Shown here: piece by piece, positions 24,171 to 32,260 of the stretch
How positions within the stretch are numbered: position 1 is the first letter of the stretch
How the letters are laid out: each line of letters starts with the position of its first letter
Origin: Arthrobacter sp. M2012083
GTDB lineage: Bacteria > Actinomycetota > Actinomycetes > Actinomycetales > Micrococcaceae
Direction: 5' to 3'
DNA length: 32,260 bases
Assembly (NCBI RefSeq): GCF_000281065.1
Contig: NZ_AKKK01000026.1
Location: 1-32,260 of the forward strand
Made by a program: the position numbers and the translations under genes
Notes under the pieces: model-generated
Database searches by the model: none
What the model saw: only the letters and a program-made list of their open reading frames with translations
What the model was told of the DNA's origin: nothing

Positions 24171-24489
24171 ATTTGCCTCCGGCTGGGGTTGTACATGCAC
24201 TGCCACACAGTCTTTCATCATTCGGGCGGCTGGACATCCCGCGATCCCGCTTATGTGGGTAGTTCTGCCCATGTAGATAGCTGCTTTGACTTGCGTCGGG
24301 CACGTCTTGCTCGATTACGCTTGTTGCGGCGCTGGGCTTGTTGGCGTTGGCGTGCCACCACCGTGGGTCGGGGGATCGACATGGTGGGCTTTATGTGGCG
24401 CCGCGCTTCAGCGGGTCCCCTTGTTCCGGATCGTCCACCGGATGTCCCCAGAGACATCCTGGTGCCCACCGCATGTGAAAGGGCCTGTC
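24171..24489. other. intergenic region between divergent genes
   Basis: A 319-bp stretch between the HAD gene (minus) and the membrane-protein gene (plus), less GC-skewed than the neighbours. It must hold both promoters, but no convincing pair of boxes was found. A short minus-strand frame rich in Arg and Lys runs through it and is listed separately. No tRNA-like or repeat structure was seen. Confidence 0.5.
24251..24382 (-). CDS. possible small Arg/Lys-rich protein
   Basis: An ATG at 24382 opens a 43-residue frame whose middle reads RQRQQAQRRNKRNRARRARR, an extremely basic stretch. Its third codon positions are only about half GC, against the strong GC preference of the surrounding genes, and there is no ribosome site or clear -10 box. 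It could be a recent or small gene for a nucleic-acid-binding peptide, but a chance frame is at least as likely. It ends 80 bp before the HAD gene on the same strand. Confidence 0.22.
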   Translation of the reverse strand: MSIPRPTVVARQRQQAQRRNKRNRARRARRKSKQLSTWAELPT

Positions 24490-25710
24490 ATGAGCAACAA
24501 CAACGGAGTGCCTCAGCCTCCCTACAACCCGGACGGCGTGCCGCAGCCGAGATACGACACCGGCAAGGACCAGTACGGCCAGTACCAGCCCGGGCAGACC
24601 CAGCCCATGTATCAGCCGGAAGCGCATACTGAGGCTTTCCCATCACAGCCCGACCCGACCCAGGCGTTTCCTGCGCAGCAGCAGGGGAACCAGCCGCAGC
24701 AGGGAAACCAGCCGCGCCATCCCGATGGTGAGTACGCCGAAACCGTCCACCGCTATCCCCAAGCGCAGCAGGGGCAACCGGGCTTTCCTCCGCCGGGCGG
24801 CGGCTACCCGGGCCAGCCAGGCTACCCGGGGCAGCCCGGCGGGCCCGGCCAGAACCCGGGCGACCACAACAGGAAGTCGCTGTTCCTCATCCTCGGTGGT
24901 GTGGCCGTCGTCGTGATTATTGCGCTGGTGGTGACGTTCACGTGGCTGATTCCGTCCATGACCAAGCCCACCGCCGTTGACACTCCGTTGCCATCGGTGA
25001 CGGCCTCCGAAGAAGCGTCGGAGGCTGCAGCCGAGCCGTCTGCCGAACCTTCCGGTGAGGCGTCGGCATCCTCCGAGATCCCCGCTGACGCCATCCCCCT
25101 GCCCGCAGGGTGGGACGAGTTGGCCGGGCCCGGCAATGTTCCGGCTGATGGCGATCCGCTGTTCAGCAAGTGGGTCACGGGTGAATCCTCCTTCCAGTAC
25201 CTGGCCGAATGGACCCACGACGAGTCGTTCGGCATCACCAAGGACCCCACCACCGGTGTGGAGATCCAGAAGAAGGCCCAAGGCACGCTGGAGGCCGACG
25301 GTGACGGAATTGCGCTCGCCTACGCTTTCTTCGCGGAGTCTGAGGAAGGCAAGTTCGGCAAGGATCCAGCGGAGGTCAAGAAGGCCATCCAGGACATCGA
25401 AACCCGCTACAAGGGGATGACTGCCACCGAATTGCCCCAGAACCTGGTGGGCCACAAATGTACGGCGGACTTCAAGACCACCATGCCGGAAATCCGTGAG
25501 TTCCGCAGGGGTGCGGCTGTGGTTATCGGATTCACCTGCACCAACGCCCGCGGCGAAGAGATTCAGGCCGTAAACCTGTTCTCCGTAACACCGTGGGGAA
25601 CCCCGCAGATGCTCGGCGTCAGTGGTCATAAAACGTACTGGGACGCACACCCGGGGCTCTTCGAGCAATTGGGTAACTCGTACCGCATCAACAAGTGGAA
25701 GATGGTCTGA
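24490..25710 (+). CDS. Pro/Gln-rich single-pass membrane protein of unknown function
   Basis: A 406-residue protein with no recognised enzyme domain. Residues 1 to about 130 are a cytoplasmic region rich in Pro, Gln, Gly and Tyr, with PQP, QPGQ and PGYPGQPG repeats. One membrane helix follows (LFLILGGVAVVVIIALVVTF, about 135-158), then a Ser/Ala/Glu/Pro linker. A folded extracellular domain of about 210 residues has two Cys (HKCTADF and FTCTNA) that may pair. Topology is N-in, C-out. This plan is common in actinobacterial cell-envelope proteins. AAAGGG stands 6 nt before the ATG at 24490; the frame upstream to 24286 is not used. Stands alone between promoter regions. Confidence 0.85.
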   Translation: MSNNNGVPQPPYNPDGVPQPRYDTGKDQYGQYQPGQTQPMYQPEAHTEAFPSQPDPTQAFPAQQQGNQPQQGNQPRHPDGEYAETVHRYPQAQQGQPGFPPPGGGYPGQPGYPGQPGGPGQNPGDHNRKSLFLILGGVAVVVIIALVVTFTWLIPSMTKPTAVDTPLPSVTASEEASEAAAEPSAEPSGEASASSEIPADAIPLPAGWDELAGPGNVPADGDPLFSKWVTGESSFQYLAEWTHDESFGITKDPTTGVEIQKKAQGTLEADGDGIALAYAFFAESEEGKFGKDPAEVKKAIQDIETRYKGMTATELPQNLVGHKCTADFKTTMPEIREFRRGAAVVIGFTCTNARGEEIQAVNLFSVTPWGTPQMLGVSGHKTYWDAHPGLFEQLGNSYRINKWKMV

Positions 25711-25754
25711 CAACCGCTCGGCCCAGCGCGCTCAGGCGGGCAACGGGGCAGGGC

Positions 25755-25760
25755 TAAAGT
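25755..25760 (+). promoter_or_regulatory. candidate -10 box, leaderless start of the trmH-family gene
   Basis: TAAAGT, then 6 nt, then GTG at 25767. The G-rich bases before the GTG are too close to act as a ribosome site. No good -35 box was found. Confidence 0.5.
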
Positions 25761-25766
25761 TGAGGG

Positions 25767-26453
25767 GTGACTGACCTTCCCCCCAATAACGCCCTGCCCA
25801 CGCCTGCCGAAACCACACCGGAAGGTGAGGCGGAAGCGAAACCCGAGGTCGGCGTCGGGCCTTGGGAGGGCGAGTGGCCGGTTGGCGAGCACTGGGACCC
25901 GGACCTGTTGAGGGACGGTGACCGCCGAAACGTAGTGGACCAGTATCGCTACTGGAAGCACGAGGCGATCGTGGCCGACCTTGATTCAAAGCGGCACGAC
26001 TTCCACATCGCAATTGAGAACTGGCAACACGACCTCAACATCGGCACCGTGGTGCGGACGGCCAATGCCTTTCTCGCCAAGGAGGTGCACATCATCGGCC
26101 GACGGCGGTGGAATCGTCGCGGGGCCATGGTCACCGACCGCTACCAGCATGTCCGCCACCACCCCACTGTTGAAGATTTCGTCCAGTGGGCTGAGGATGA
26201 GGGGCTGGCCGTGATCGGCATCGATATCTTCCCGGACTCCGTGCCTTTGGAGACCTACGACCTCCCCAGGAATTGCGTGCTGGTGTTCGGTCAGGAGGGA
26301 CCCGGCCTGACGCCTGAGGTGCACGATGCCGCCGTCGCAACGCTTTCAATTGAGCAGTTCGGCTCCACCCGGTCCATGAACGCAGCCTCCGCGGCGGCCA
26401 TCGCCATGCACGCCTGGGTCCGCCGGCACGTGTTCCATCAGCCCGTCTCTTAG
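25767..26453 (+). CDS. TrmH/SpoU-family RNA 2'-O-methyltransferase
   Basis: A 228-residue SPOUT-class methyltransferase that transfers a methyl group from S-adenosylmethionine to a ribose 2'-OH of tRNA or rRNA. All three family motifs are visible: NIGTVVRTANAF (motif 1, with the catalytic Arg), CVLVFGQEGPGLTPEV (motif 2) and LSIEQFGSTRSMNAASAAAI (motif 3, the trefoil-knot SAM site). The first 45 residues are acidic and Pro-rich, with GPWEGEWPVGEHWDPDLL, and are not part of the knot domain. The specific RNA target cannot be read. The GTG start fits a leaderless transcript. It lies upstream of the aldolase gene but with 129 bp between, so it is probably a separate unit. Confidence 0.93.
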   Translation: MTDLPPNNALPTPAETTPEGEAEAKPEVGVGPWEGEWPVGEHWDPDLLRDGDRRNVVDQYRYWKHEAIVADLDSKRHDFHIAIENWQHDLNIGTVVRTANAFLAKEVHIIGRRRWNRRGAMVTDRYQHVRHHPTVEDFVQWAEDEGLAVIGIDIFPDSVPLETYDLPRNCVLVFGQEGPGLTPEVHDAAVATLSIEQFGSTRSMNAASAAAIAMHAWVRRHVFHQPVS

Positions 26454-26508
26454 CGGAAGTGTTAAGAACCCTCAGTGACCCGAAACACGGCGTCCGGGCG
26501 GATATCGC

Positions 26509-26514
26509 TAGGAT
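26509..26514 (+). promoter_or_regulatory. candidate -10 box of the fbaA operon
   Basis: TAGGAT, a good -10 match, lies 68 bp before the fbaA ATG in the 129-bp gap. The -35 region is not convincing. AGGAG at 26573-26577 gives the aldolase a strong ribosome site, so this transcript would have a leader. Confidence 0.35.
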
Positions 26515-26582
26515 GGGTGCTAGCCGTAAGCGGTCTACTCCAGGGTTACCAACCCACAGACGAATTCAGCATAGGAGTCACC

Positions 26583-27601
<1,019 letters not shown>

Positions 27602-27602
<1 letters not shown>

Positions 27603-28024
27603 TGTCCGACGAATTCCGGAAGAACCTGATGGGGCCGGAGCCCACGCTCCTGCCCGCCGAAACCGAGATCTACCAGCACCTGGCACTCGGCAACGAAGCG
27701 CTGGACCTGGTCGCGAAGAACCCCACGTCCTCTCTTCTGTGGGCCATCCTGGCGGAGGAAGCCTGGGCGGAGGGCCGGACCATTGAGTCCTACGCCTTCG
27801 CCCGTGTTGGCTACCACCGCGGCCTGGATTCCCTGCGCCGCAACGGTTGGCGCGGCGTCGGGCCCATCCCGTGGGAGCACGAGCCCAACCAGGGCTTCCT
27901 TCGGGCGCTCTACGCATTGGGTCGCGCCGCTTCTGCAATCGGCGAGGCTGAAGAGCCGGAGCGGATCGAGAAGTTCCTGAACGACTCTGATCCGAAGGCC
28001 AAGGCAGCGCTCGAAGCCCGCTAG
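27602..28024 (+). CDS. DUF3151-family protein
   Basis: A 140-residue conserved actinobacterial protein of unknown function. Typical stretches are LMGPEPTLLPAETE near the start, SLLWAILAEEAWAEGRTIES in the middle, and YHRGLDSLRRNGWRGVGPIPWEHEPNQG. It is probably an all-helical cytoplasmic protein. Its ATG shares one base with the fbaA stop, and the same gene order is common in Arthrobacter-like genomes, which suggests a link to central carbon metabolism without saying what. It ends 15 bp before a strong terminator. Confidence 0.88.
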
Positions 28025-28039
28025 GGACTCAAGCCAACG

Positions 28040-28079
28040 ACGACGGCGACCCTCACCGAAAGGCGGGGGTCGCCGTCGT
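28040..28079. terminator. bidirectional terminator between DUF3151 and fepC genes
   Basis: Arms 28040-28052 (ACGACGGCGACCC) and 28067-28079 pair over 13 bp. An inner CC-GAAA-GG tetraloop (28056-28063) extends the hairpin. TT and ACTTAATT follow. The two genes converge on it, so it can serve both strands. A closely similar left arm occurs at 32223-32244. Confidence 0.88.
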
Positions 28080-28082
28080 TAC

Positions 28083-28895
28083 TTAATTGGCTAACCGGGG
28101 CCTGCCCAACGGAACCACCAGCGGTGTGTGCGTCACGGGGTCCTCGATGATCCGGCAGGCCATGCCGAACACTTCTTCCACCAGGGATTCAGTGATCACG
28201 TCCGTGGGAGCGCCTTCGGCCACCACCACGCCGTCCTTCATGGCGATGATGTGGTCCGCGTAGCGGCTGGCGTGGTTGAGGTCGTGCAGCACGGCAACCA
28301 AGGTGTGGCCCTTGTCCAGGTTCAGCTCGCGGAAGAGTTCCAACAGTTCGATCTGGTGGGCGATGTCCAGAAACGTGGTGGGTTCGTCAAGGAGCATGAG
28401 CGGCGTCTGCTGGGCGAGGACCATGGCCACCCACACACGCTGCCGCTGGCCACCGGATAGTTCGTCCACCAGTCGGCCGGATAGGGATGCGACGCCGGTG
28501 GCCTCCATCGCTTCGACGACCGCAATCTCATCGGAGACGGACCACTGCCGCAGCAGCTTCTGGTGCGGGTAGCGGCCGCGGGCCACGAGGTCGGCAACGG
28601 TGATGCCGTCGGGCGCGATGGAGGATTGCGGCAAGAGCCCCAACCGGCGGGCAAGTTCCTTCGCGGGCAGTGAGGTCACGGATTTCCCGTCGAGCAGAAC
28701 CTGACCGCTGCGGGGTTTGATCAGCCGGGCGAGGGCGCGCAGCAGCGTTGATTTGCCGCAGGCGTTTGGCCCAACGATGACGGTGAACTGCCCCTCGGGG
28801 ATGCGCACATTGAGGTTTTCGGAAATGATGCGTTGCTCGTAACCGATGGTCAGTGCTTCAGCGTGGAGCTGCGGCGCAGCAGAGGTGAGGCTCAT
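28083..28895 (-). CDS. fepC: iron-siderophore ABC transporter ATP-binding protein, FepC type
   Basis: A 270-residue ABC ATPase. Walker A is GPNACGKST (42-50), the signature is LSGGQRQR and Walker B is LMLLDEPTTFLD, with the switch His in AVLHDLNHASRYAD. The PQSSIAPDGITVADLVARGR segment between them marks the FepC/FhuC/BtuD branch for siderophores and cobalamin. It powers the FepD/FepG channel. The ATG at 28895 overlaps the fepG stop (ATGA) with AAGGAAA upstream; the frame beyond to 28949 is not used. It is the last gene of the minus-strand iron operon and ends 3 bp from the terminator hairpin. Confidence 0.94.
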   Translation of the reverse strand: MSLTSAAPQLHAEALTIGYEQRIISENLNVRIPEGQFTVIVGPNACGKSTLLRALARLIKPRSGQVLLDGKSVTSLPAKELARRLGLLPQSSIAPDGITVADLVARGRYPHQKLLRQWSVSDEIAVVEAMEATGVASLSGRLVDELSGGQRQRVWVAMVLAQQTPLMLLDEPTTFLDIAHQIELLELFRELNLDKGHTLVAVLHDLNHASRYADHIIAMKDGVVVAEGAPTDVITESLVEEVFGMACRIIEDPVTHTPLVVPLGRPRLAN

Positions 28896-29956
28896 GATTT
28901 CCTTGCTTCCCTGGCCAGCAGCCAGACGAGGTAGATACCGCCGATGCACACGGTCACAACACCCACGGGCAGTTGGATCGGAGCAAACAAGCGCTGTGCC
29001 GCGAGGTCGCTGGCCACCAGGAGGAACGCGCCCATCACCGCGGAGGGGACCAGGGTGATGCCGGCACTCCGGGTCAGCCGACGGGCAAGCTGCGGTGCGG
29101 CCAGGGCAACGAACGCGATGGGTCCGGCCACGGCGGTGACGGCCGCAGTCAGAGCGACGCCCAGGATGAGCAGCAGCAAACGGGTGGGCTCCGCCCGAAC
29201 GCCCAAGGCGCGTGCGGCGTCGTCGCCCATTTCCAGGAGTTGCATCCGGCGTGCGACCGCCAGCGTGGCCAAGCCAACCACTACAAGAACGACGGCGGCA
29301 GGCGCCGCTTGCTCCCAGGTGATGCCGTTGAGGGACCCGGCTCCCCAGACAGCTGCAGCCAAGGCGGCCTCAAGCTCGGCCTGCAGGATCAGCCAGTGGT
29401 TGAAGGCGGCAAGCATCGCGCTGATGCCGATGCCCACGATGATGAGCCGGAAACCCTGGGAGCCGCGCCGGTAGGCAAGCAGGTAGACGGCCAATGCTGT
29501 GAGGATGCCCCCCACAAGTGCTCCTGCGGCAATGCCAAGGTAGCCACCACCAACGGTCAGCATCACGATCAAGGCGCCCGTGTAGGCGCCCGTGTTGAAG
29601 CCGATGATGTCCGGGCTGCCCAGCGGATTGCGGGTCATGGATTGGAAAATGCCGCCGCTCATTCCCAGGGCCGCGCCGAACACAAGTGCCGAAAGAACGC
29701 GGGGGAGGCGCCACTCCATGACGATGGTCCGGGCTAGTCCCGGGGCGTCACCCGTGAAGGCTTGCAGGACTTGCTGCACGGTGACGTCGTAGTCGCCGGT
29801 TGCCAGGCTGACGATCGCCACCGCCAGGGCCGCGAGGATCAAAGGAAGACAGACGAAGATGCTGCGGACGTCGAACCGGATGCTCAGCCCACGGTTGCGG
29901 ACCAGCACTGTGGACCGGCCAAAATCCACGCGGCTCCTCGGATCCAATTGGGTCAT
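28892..29956 (-). CDS. fepG: iron-siderophore ABC transporter permease, FepG type
   Basis: A 354-residue FecCD-family permease with about nine to ten membrane helices. The first is at roughly residues 33-55 (IFVCLPLILAALAVAIVSLA). The family markers WRLPRVLSALVFGAALGMSG and MTRNPLGSPDIIGFNTGAY are clear. It forms half of the channel with FepD. The ATG at 29956 overlaps the fepD stop (ATGA) and has AAGGTGAG upstream. The open frame runs on to 30595, but that part is the antisense shadow of fepD and is discarded. Tightly coupled with both neighbours. Confidence 0.94.
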   Translation of the reverse strand: MTQLDPRSRVDFGRSTVLVRNRGLSIRFDVRSIFVCLPLILAALAVAIVSLATGDYDVTVQQVLQAFTGDAPGLARTIVMEWRLPRVLSALVFGAALGMSGGIFQSMTRNPLGSPDIIGFNTGAYTGALIVMLTVGGGYLGIAAGALVGGILTALAVYLLAYRRGSQGFRLIIVGIGISAMLAAFNHWLILQAELEAALAAAVWGAGSLNGITWEQAAPAAVVLVVVGLATLAVARRMQLLEMGDDAARALGVRAEPTRLLLLILGVALTAAVTAVAGPIAFVALAAPQLARRLTRSAGITLVPSAVMGAFLLVASDLAAQRLFAPIQLPVGVVTVCIGGIYLVWLLAREARKS

Positions 29957-31011
29957 AGTCCACTCACCTTGCGGCGCCGGGCCAGTGCGATAAGCACCGG
30001 CGCGCCGATGAAGGCCGTGACCACGCCCACCTGGAGCTCGCCGGGAGCGGCAATCCTGCCCACCACGTCCGATACCAGGAGCAGGATAGGGGAGAGCAGC
30101 ACGGTGGTGGCCAGTATCCAGCGCTGGTCCGGGCCAACGATCCACCGGGCCACGTGCGGAATCATGAGCCCTACAAAACCAATCGCACCGGCACCAGCCG
30201 TTGCTGCTCCGCTGAGGAGGGTGATAGCCACGACGCCCAGGATGCGCGTGCGGTTGACGTTGGCGCCGAGGGAGGTGGCGAGGTCGTCCCCCAGCGCCAC
30301 GGCGTTGAGCCCGCCAACGCAGAACAGGGCGAGGATCAGTCCTACCGCCATGAACGGCGCCACGGTCATGACCGACTCCATGCTCCGGGTGTCCAGCGAA
30401 CCGATGCTCCACGAGCGCAAGTGGTCGAAGGCCTTGGGGTTCAGGAGGGTGAGTCCAGAGCCGATACCGGTGAGGACCGCGCCCAGGGCAACACCGGCGA
30501 GGGTCAGCCTGATGGGATTCACCACGTTCCTGCCGGAGGTGCCGATCAGGTAGACCGCGGCGGTGGTCAGGATTGCCCCGGCAAACGCGAACCAAATGTA
30601 GCCGCTGAGGGATCCGATACCGAAGACGCCGATGGCAACCACAATGGCAAACGACGCTCCGGCGTTGACGCCCAGGATGCCCGGATCGGCCAACGGATTC
30701 CGTGTGATCGCCTGAATGAGGGCACCGGCCACGCCAAGGGAAATGCCGACGGCGATGCCCATCAATGTACGCGGCAGCCGATTCTGAAGGATGATCGCAT
30801 GATCCGCCGTGTCCTGGGGATTGATGAACGCTTCAAGGACCGTTGTCGCAGGGATGAATTTTGCTCCCACACCGAGACTGAGGATCGCTGCGCCCAGAAG
30901 GACTGCTGCCGCCAGGGCCAGAAAGAGGATCCGCCAGCGGGATTTATTGACGACGCCGGAACTGGCAACTGCGGTTGCAGCCGGACGGGCGGGAGCGGCT
31001 ACTTGGGACAT
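29953..31011 (-). CDS. fepD: iron-siderophore ABC transporter permease, FepD type
   Basis: A 352-residue FecCD-family permease. After a short Ala/Pro-rich cytoplasmic start the first helix is ILFLALAAAVLLGAAILSLG. Family markers are NRLPRTLMGIAVGISLGVAG, ITRNPLADPGILGVNAGASF and GFVGLMIPHVARW. It pairs with FepG to form the siderophore channel. The start is uncertain: the frame opens at 31074, with ATGs at 31074, 31065, 31044 and 31011. The last is chosen since it gives the usual short N-terminus (MSQVAAPARP), but no ATG has a strong ribosome site. First gene of the minus-strand operon, diverging from the binding-protein gene across an iron box. Confidence 0.92.
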   Translation of the reverse strand: MSQVAAPARPAATAVASSGVVNKSRWRILFLALAAAVLLGAAILSLGVGAKFIPATTVLEAFINPQDTADHAIILQNRLPRTLMGIAVGISLGVAGALIQAITRNPLADPGILGVNAGASFAIVVAIGVFGIGSLSGYIWFAFAGAILTTAAVYLIGTSGRNVVNPIRLTLAGVALGAVLTGIGSGLTLLNPKAFDHLRSWSIGSLDTRSMESVMTVAPFMAVGLILALFCVGGLNAVALGDDLATSLGANVNRTRILGVVAITLLSGAATAGAGAIGFVGLMIPHVARWIVGPDQRWILATTVLLSPILLLVSDVVGRIAAPGELQVGVVTAFIGAPVLIALARRRKVSGL

Positions 31012-31114
31012 AACGCCGTCGATGGGGACACAGCAGGGGACCATTTCGAAGAGGGGCAGTAACATGACGGCCATTCCGTGACCGTCGTCACAACGTCACG
31101 AATGTGTGTCTTAA

Positions 31115-31133
31115 TTAGGTTAGCCTTACCCAG
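31115..31133. promoter_or_regulatory. DtxR/IdeR-type iron box
   Basis: TTAGGTTAGCCTTACCCAG matches about 15 of 19 bases of the DtxR/IdeR consensus, including the whole left half TTAGGTTAG. It lies between the divergent siderophore permease and binding-protein genes. It overlaps the -10 candidate TAGCCT of the plus gene (31121-31126, exactly 6 nt before its GTG) and the minus-strand TAACCT (31122-31117). Iron-loaded DtxR/IdeR should shut off both directions. Confidence 0.8.
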
Positions 31134-32185
31134 TGAAAAATGACGATTTTGAAGTGCAGCCGCGTAAGGCATCCCGCATGCGTAAGCTCGCTATGAAGGT
31201 GGCAGGAGTCGCCTTGGTGGCCGGCCTCATGGCGGGCTGCGGCACCAGTGGTGGGTCAGGTTCGGCTGCCGGCAACGCCGATGTTGCCACGGGCGGTTCC
31301 AAGTTCACCACCGCGGACCAGGAAACGGCCAAGCTGGGCACGGACGCTGCCCCCGGCGTTTTCCCGCGGACCCTGAAGCACGCCAACGGTGAGACCACCC
31401 TGGAGAAGAAGCCCACCCGCGTTGTGGTCCTCGACACCGGTGAGTTGGACGACGTCGTGACCCTCGGCATCACGCCGGTGGGCATGGCCACCACCGAAGG
31501 CGCCAACCCTGTCCCCACTTACCTGGCTGACAAGGTCAAGGATGTGGCTTCCGTAGGGACCATCCAGGACCTCAACCTTGAAGCAATTGCAGCTCTCAAG
31601 CCGGACCTCATCCTGGGCAGCCAGCTCCGCGCCGACAAGCTGTACAAGCAGCTGTCCGCCATCGCTCCCACGGTCTTCAGCATCCGCCCCGGCTTCCCGT
31701 GGAAAGAAAACTTCCTTCTGGTGGGCAAATCCCTGGGCGAAGAGGACAAGGCCGTCAAGGCGCTCAACGATTACCAGACCGAAGCGGATGCCCTCAAGGC
31801 AGACGTGAAGGGCGATCCCAAGATTTCCCTGGTCCGCTTCCTGCCGGGCAAGATCCGCCTGTATGCGAACAAGTCGTTGATCGGCGTCATCCTGAAGGAC
31901 GCAGGCCTTGCCCGTCCCGAGAACCAGAACATCGATGAACTCGCTGCCGAGATTTCGGCCGAGAACATCGAACAAGGCGACGCGGACTGGATCTTCTACA
32001 GCAGCTACGGAGATCCCGCAGCAACAGGCGAAACGTCTGTTGTTGAAGGCGCAGTCTGGCCAAAGCTCGGTGCCGTCAAGGCCGGCCAGGCAAAGTCGGT
32101 CAGCGACGACGTGTGGTTCCTCGGCCTCGGCCCCACAGGCGCCCAGCTCATCCTGAAGGACCTCCGCAGCATGCTGGTCGGCTAA
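31133..32185 (+). CDS. iron-siderophore-binding lipoprotein
   Basis: A 350-residue periplasmic-binding protein of the FepB/FecB/FhuD class. The lipobox is LMAGC, with Cys36 as the lipidated residue when counted from the GTG. The body has the family start RTLKHANGETTLEKKPTRVV, then VASVGTIQDLNLEAIAALKP, DLILGSQLRADKLYKQLSAI and a central helix around LNDYQTEADALKADVK. It delivers ferric siderophore to FepD/FepG/FepC. The GTG at 31133 is preceded by TAGCCT-N6 and would be leaderless. An ATG at 31178 would give a more usual short signal peptide but has only a weak AAGG site, so the start is open. The specific siderophore is unknown; no biosynthesis genes are in view. Confidence 0.92.
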   Translation: MKNDDFEVQPRKASRMRKLAMKVAGVALVAGLMAGCGTSGGSGSAAGNADVATGGSKFTTADQETAKLGTDAAPGVFPRTLKHANGETTLEKKPTRVVVLDTGELDDVVTLGITPVGMATTEGANPVPTYLADKVKDVASVGTIQDLNLEAIAALKPDLILGSQLRADKLYKQLSAIAPTVFSIRPGFPWKENFLLVGKSLGEEDKAVKALNDYQTEADALKADVKGDPKISLVRFLPGKIRLYANKSLIGVILKDAGLARPENQNIDELAAEISAENIEQGDADWIFYSSYGDPAATGETSVVEGAVWPKLGAVKAGQAKSVSDDVWFLGLGPTGAQLILKDLRSMLVG

Positions 32186-32222
32186 AGCCTCCAGCCCGGC
32201 ACAAGCTCAACACAAGCACCCC

Positions 32223-32260
32223 AACGACGACGGCGGCCCTCACCAAAAAGGTGAGGGCCG
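32223..32260 (+). terminator. terminator hairpin cut by the window end
   Basis: CGGCCCTCACC (32234-32244) and 32250-32260 form a perfect 11-bp stem around AAAAA. The left arm begins earlier with AACGACGACGG (32223-32233), so the right arm should continue past the window. It follows the binding-protein stop by 37 bp and resembles the hairpin at 28040. Confidence 0.8.

Noticed and set aside
22875..24632. 585-residue plus-strand open frame
   Set aside because: It is antisense to the tyrosine phosphatase and HAD genes, which have intact catalytic motifs and ribosome sites. Its translation has no family features; long antisense frames are expected at this GC content.
29957..30595. N-terminal extension of the fepG frame
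   Set aside because: It lies inside fepD in another frame. The real start at 29956 has an ATGA overlap and a ribosome site.

Overview
The window looks like a chromosomal segment of a high-GC actinobacterium, most probably of the Arthrobacter/Paenarthrobacter group (Micrococcaceae). This is an inference from strong GC bias at third codon positions, protein content (TipAS-type MerR, DUF3151 next to a class II aldolase, Pro/Gln-rich single-pass membrane protein), several apparently leaderless genes with TANNNT -10 boxes, and a DtxR/IdeR-type iron box. No rRNA, tRNA, insertion sequence, phage gene or CRISPR array was recognised.

Layout. (1) 105-2226, minus strand: three unrelated regulators in a row (TetR, MerR/TipAS, PadR), with readable operator candidates but no obvious target genes. 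(2) 2227-2499: PadR operator region, a 32-bp tandem repeat and a strong terminator. (3) 2500-3321: nadE. (4) 3389-15395: a LacI regulator diverging from a ten-gene operon, the centrepiece of the window. The operon encodes a CUT1 sugar ABC importer without an ATPase, two xylose-isomerase-like TIM-barrel proteins flanking a Gfo/Idh/MocA dehydrogenase, then glucuronate isomerase (uxaC), fructuronate reductase (uxuB-like), an enolase-superfamily mannonate dehydratase (ManD) and a gluconokinase. It ends at a clear terminator. (5) 15396-20848: a second sugar system, chvE-gguA-gguB (CUT2 importer) with its own LacI regulator and a pair of identical inverted operators upstream. (6) 20854-28024: mostly housekeeping or conserved genes: pyrE, a Tat-type alpha/beta hydrolase, a tyrosine phosphatase and a HAD phosphatase on the minus strand, a membrane protein, a TrmH-family RNA methyltransferase, fbaA and a DUF3151 gene. 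(7) 28083-32185: a siderophore-iron uptake cassette (fepC, fepG, fepD on minus; binding lipoprotein on plus) around an iron box, bounded on both sides by similar terminator hairpins.

How the genes may work together. The ten-gene operon imports a sugar acid derivative and sends glucuronate through fructuronate and mannonate to 2-keto-3-deoxygluconate (KDG). It contains no recognisable glycoside hydrolase. The dehydrogenase plus two TIM-barrel proteins match the layout of the known 3-keto-glycoside (oxidation, elimination, hydration) cleavage modules. The main hypothesis offered here is therefore a redox-based, non-hydrolytic module for cleaving glucuronides or related uronic-acid glycosides, feeding the hexuronate pathway. 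KDG kinase and KDPG aldolase would have to be encoded elsewhere.
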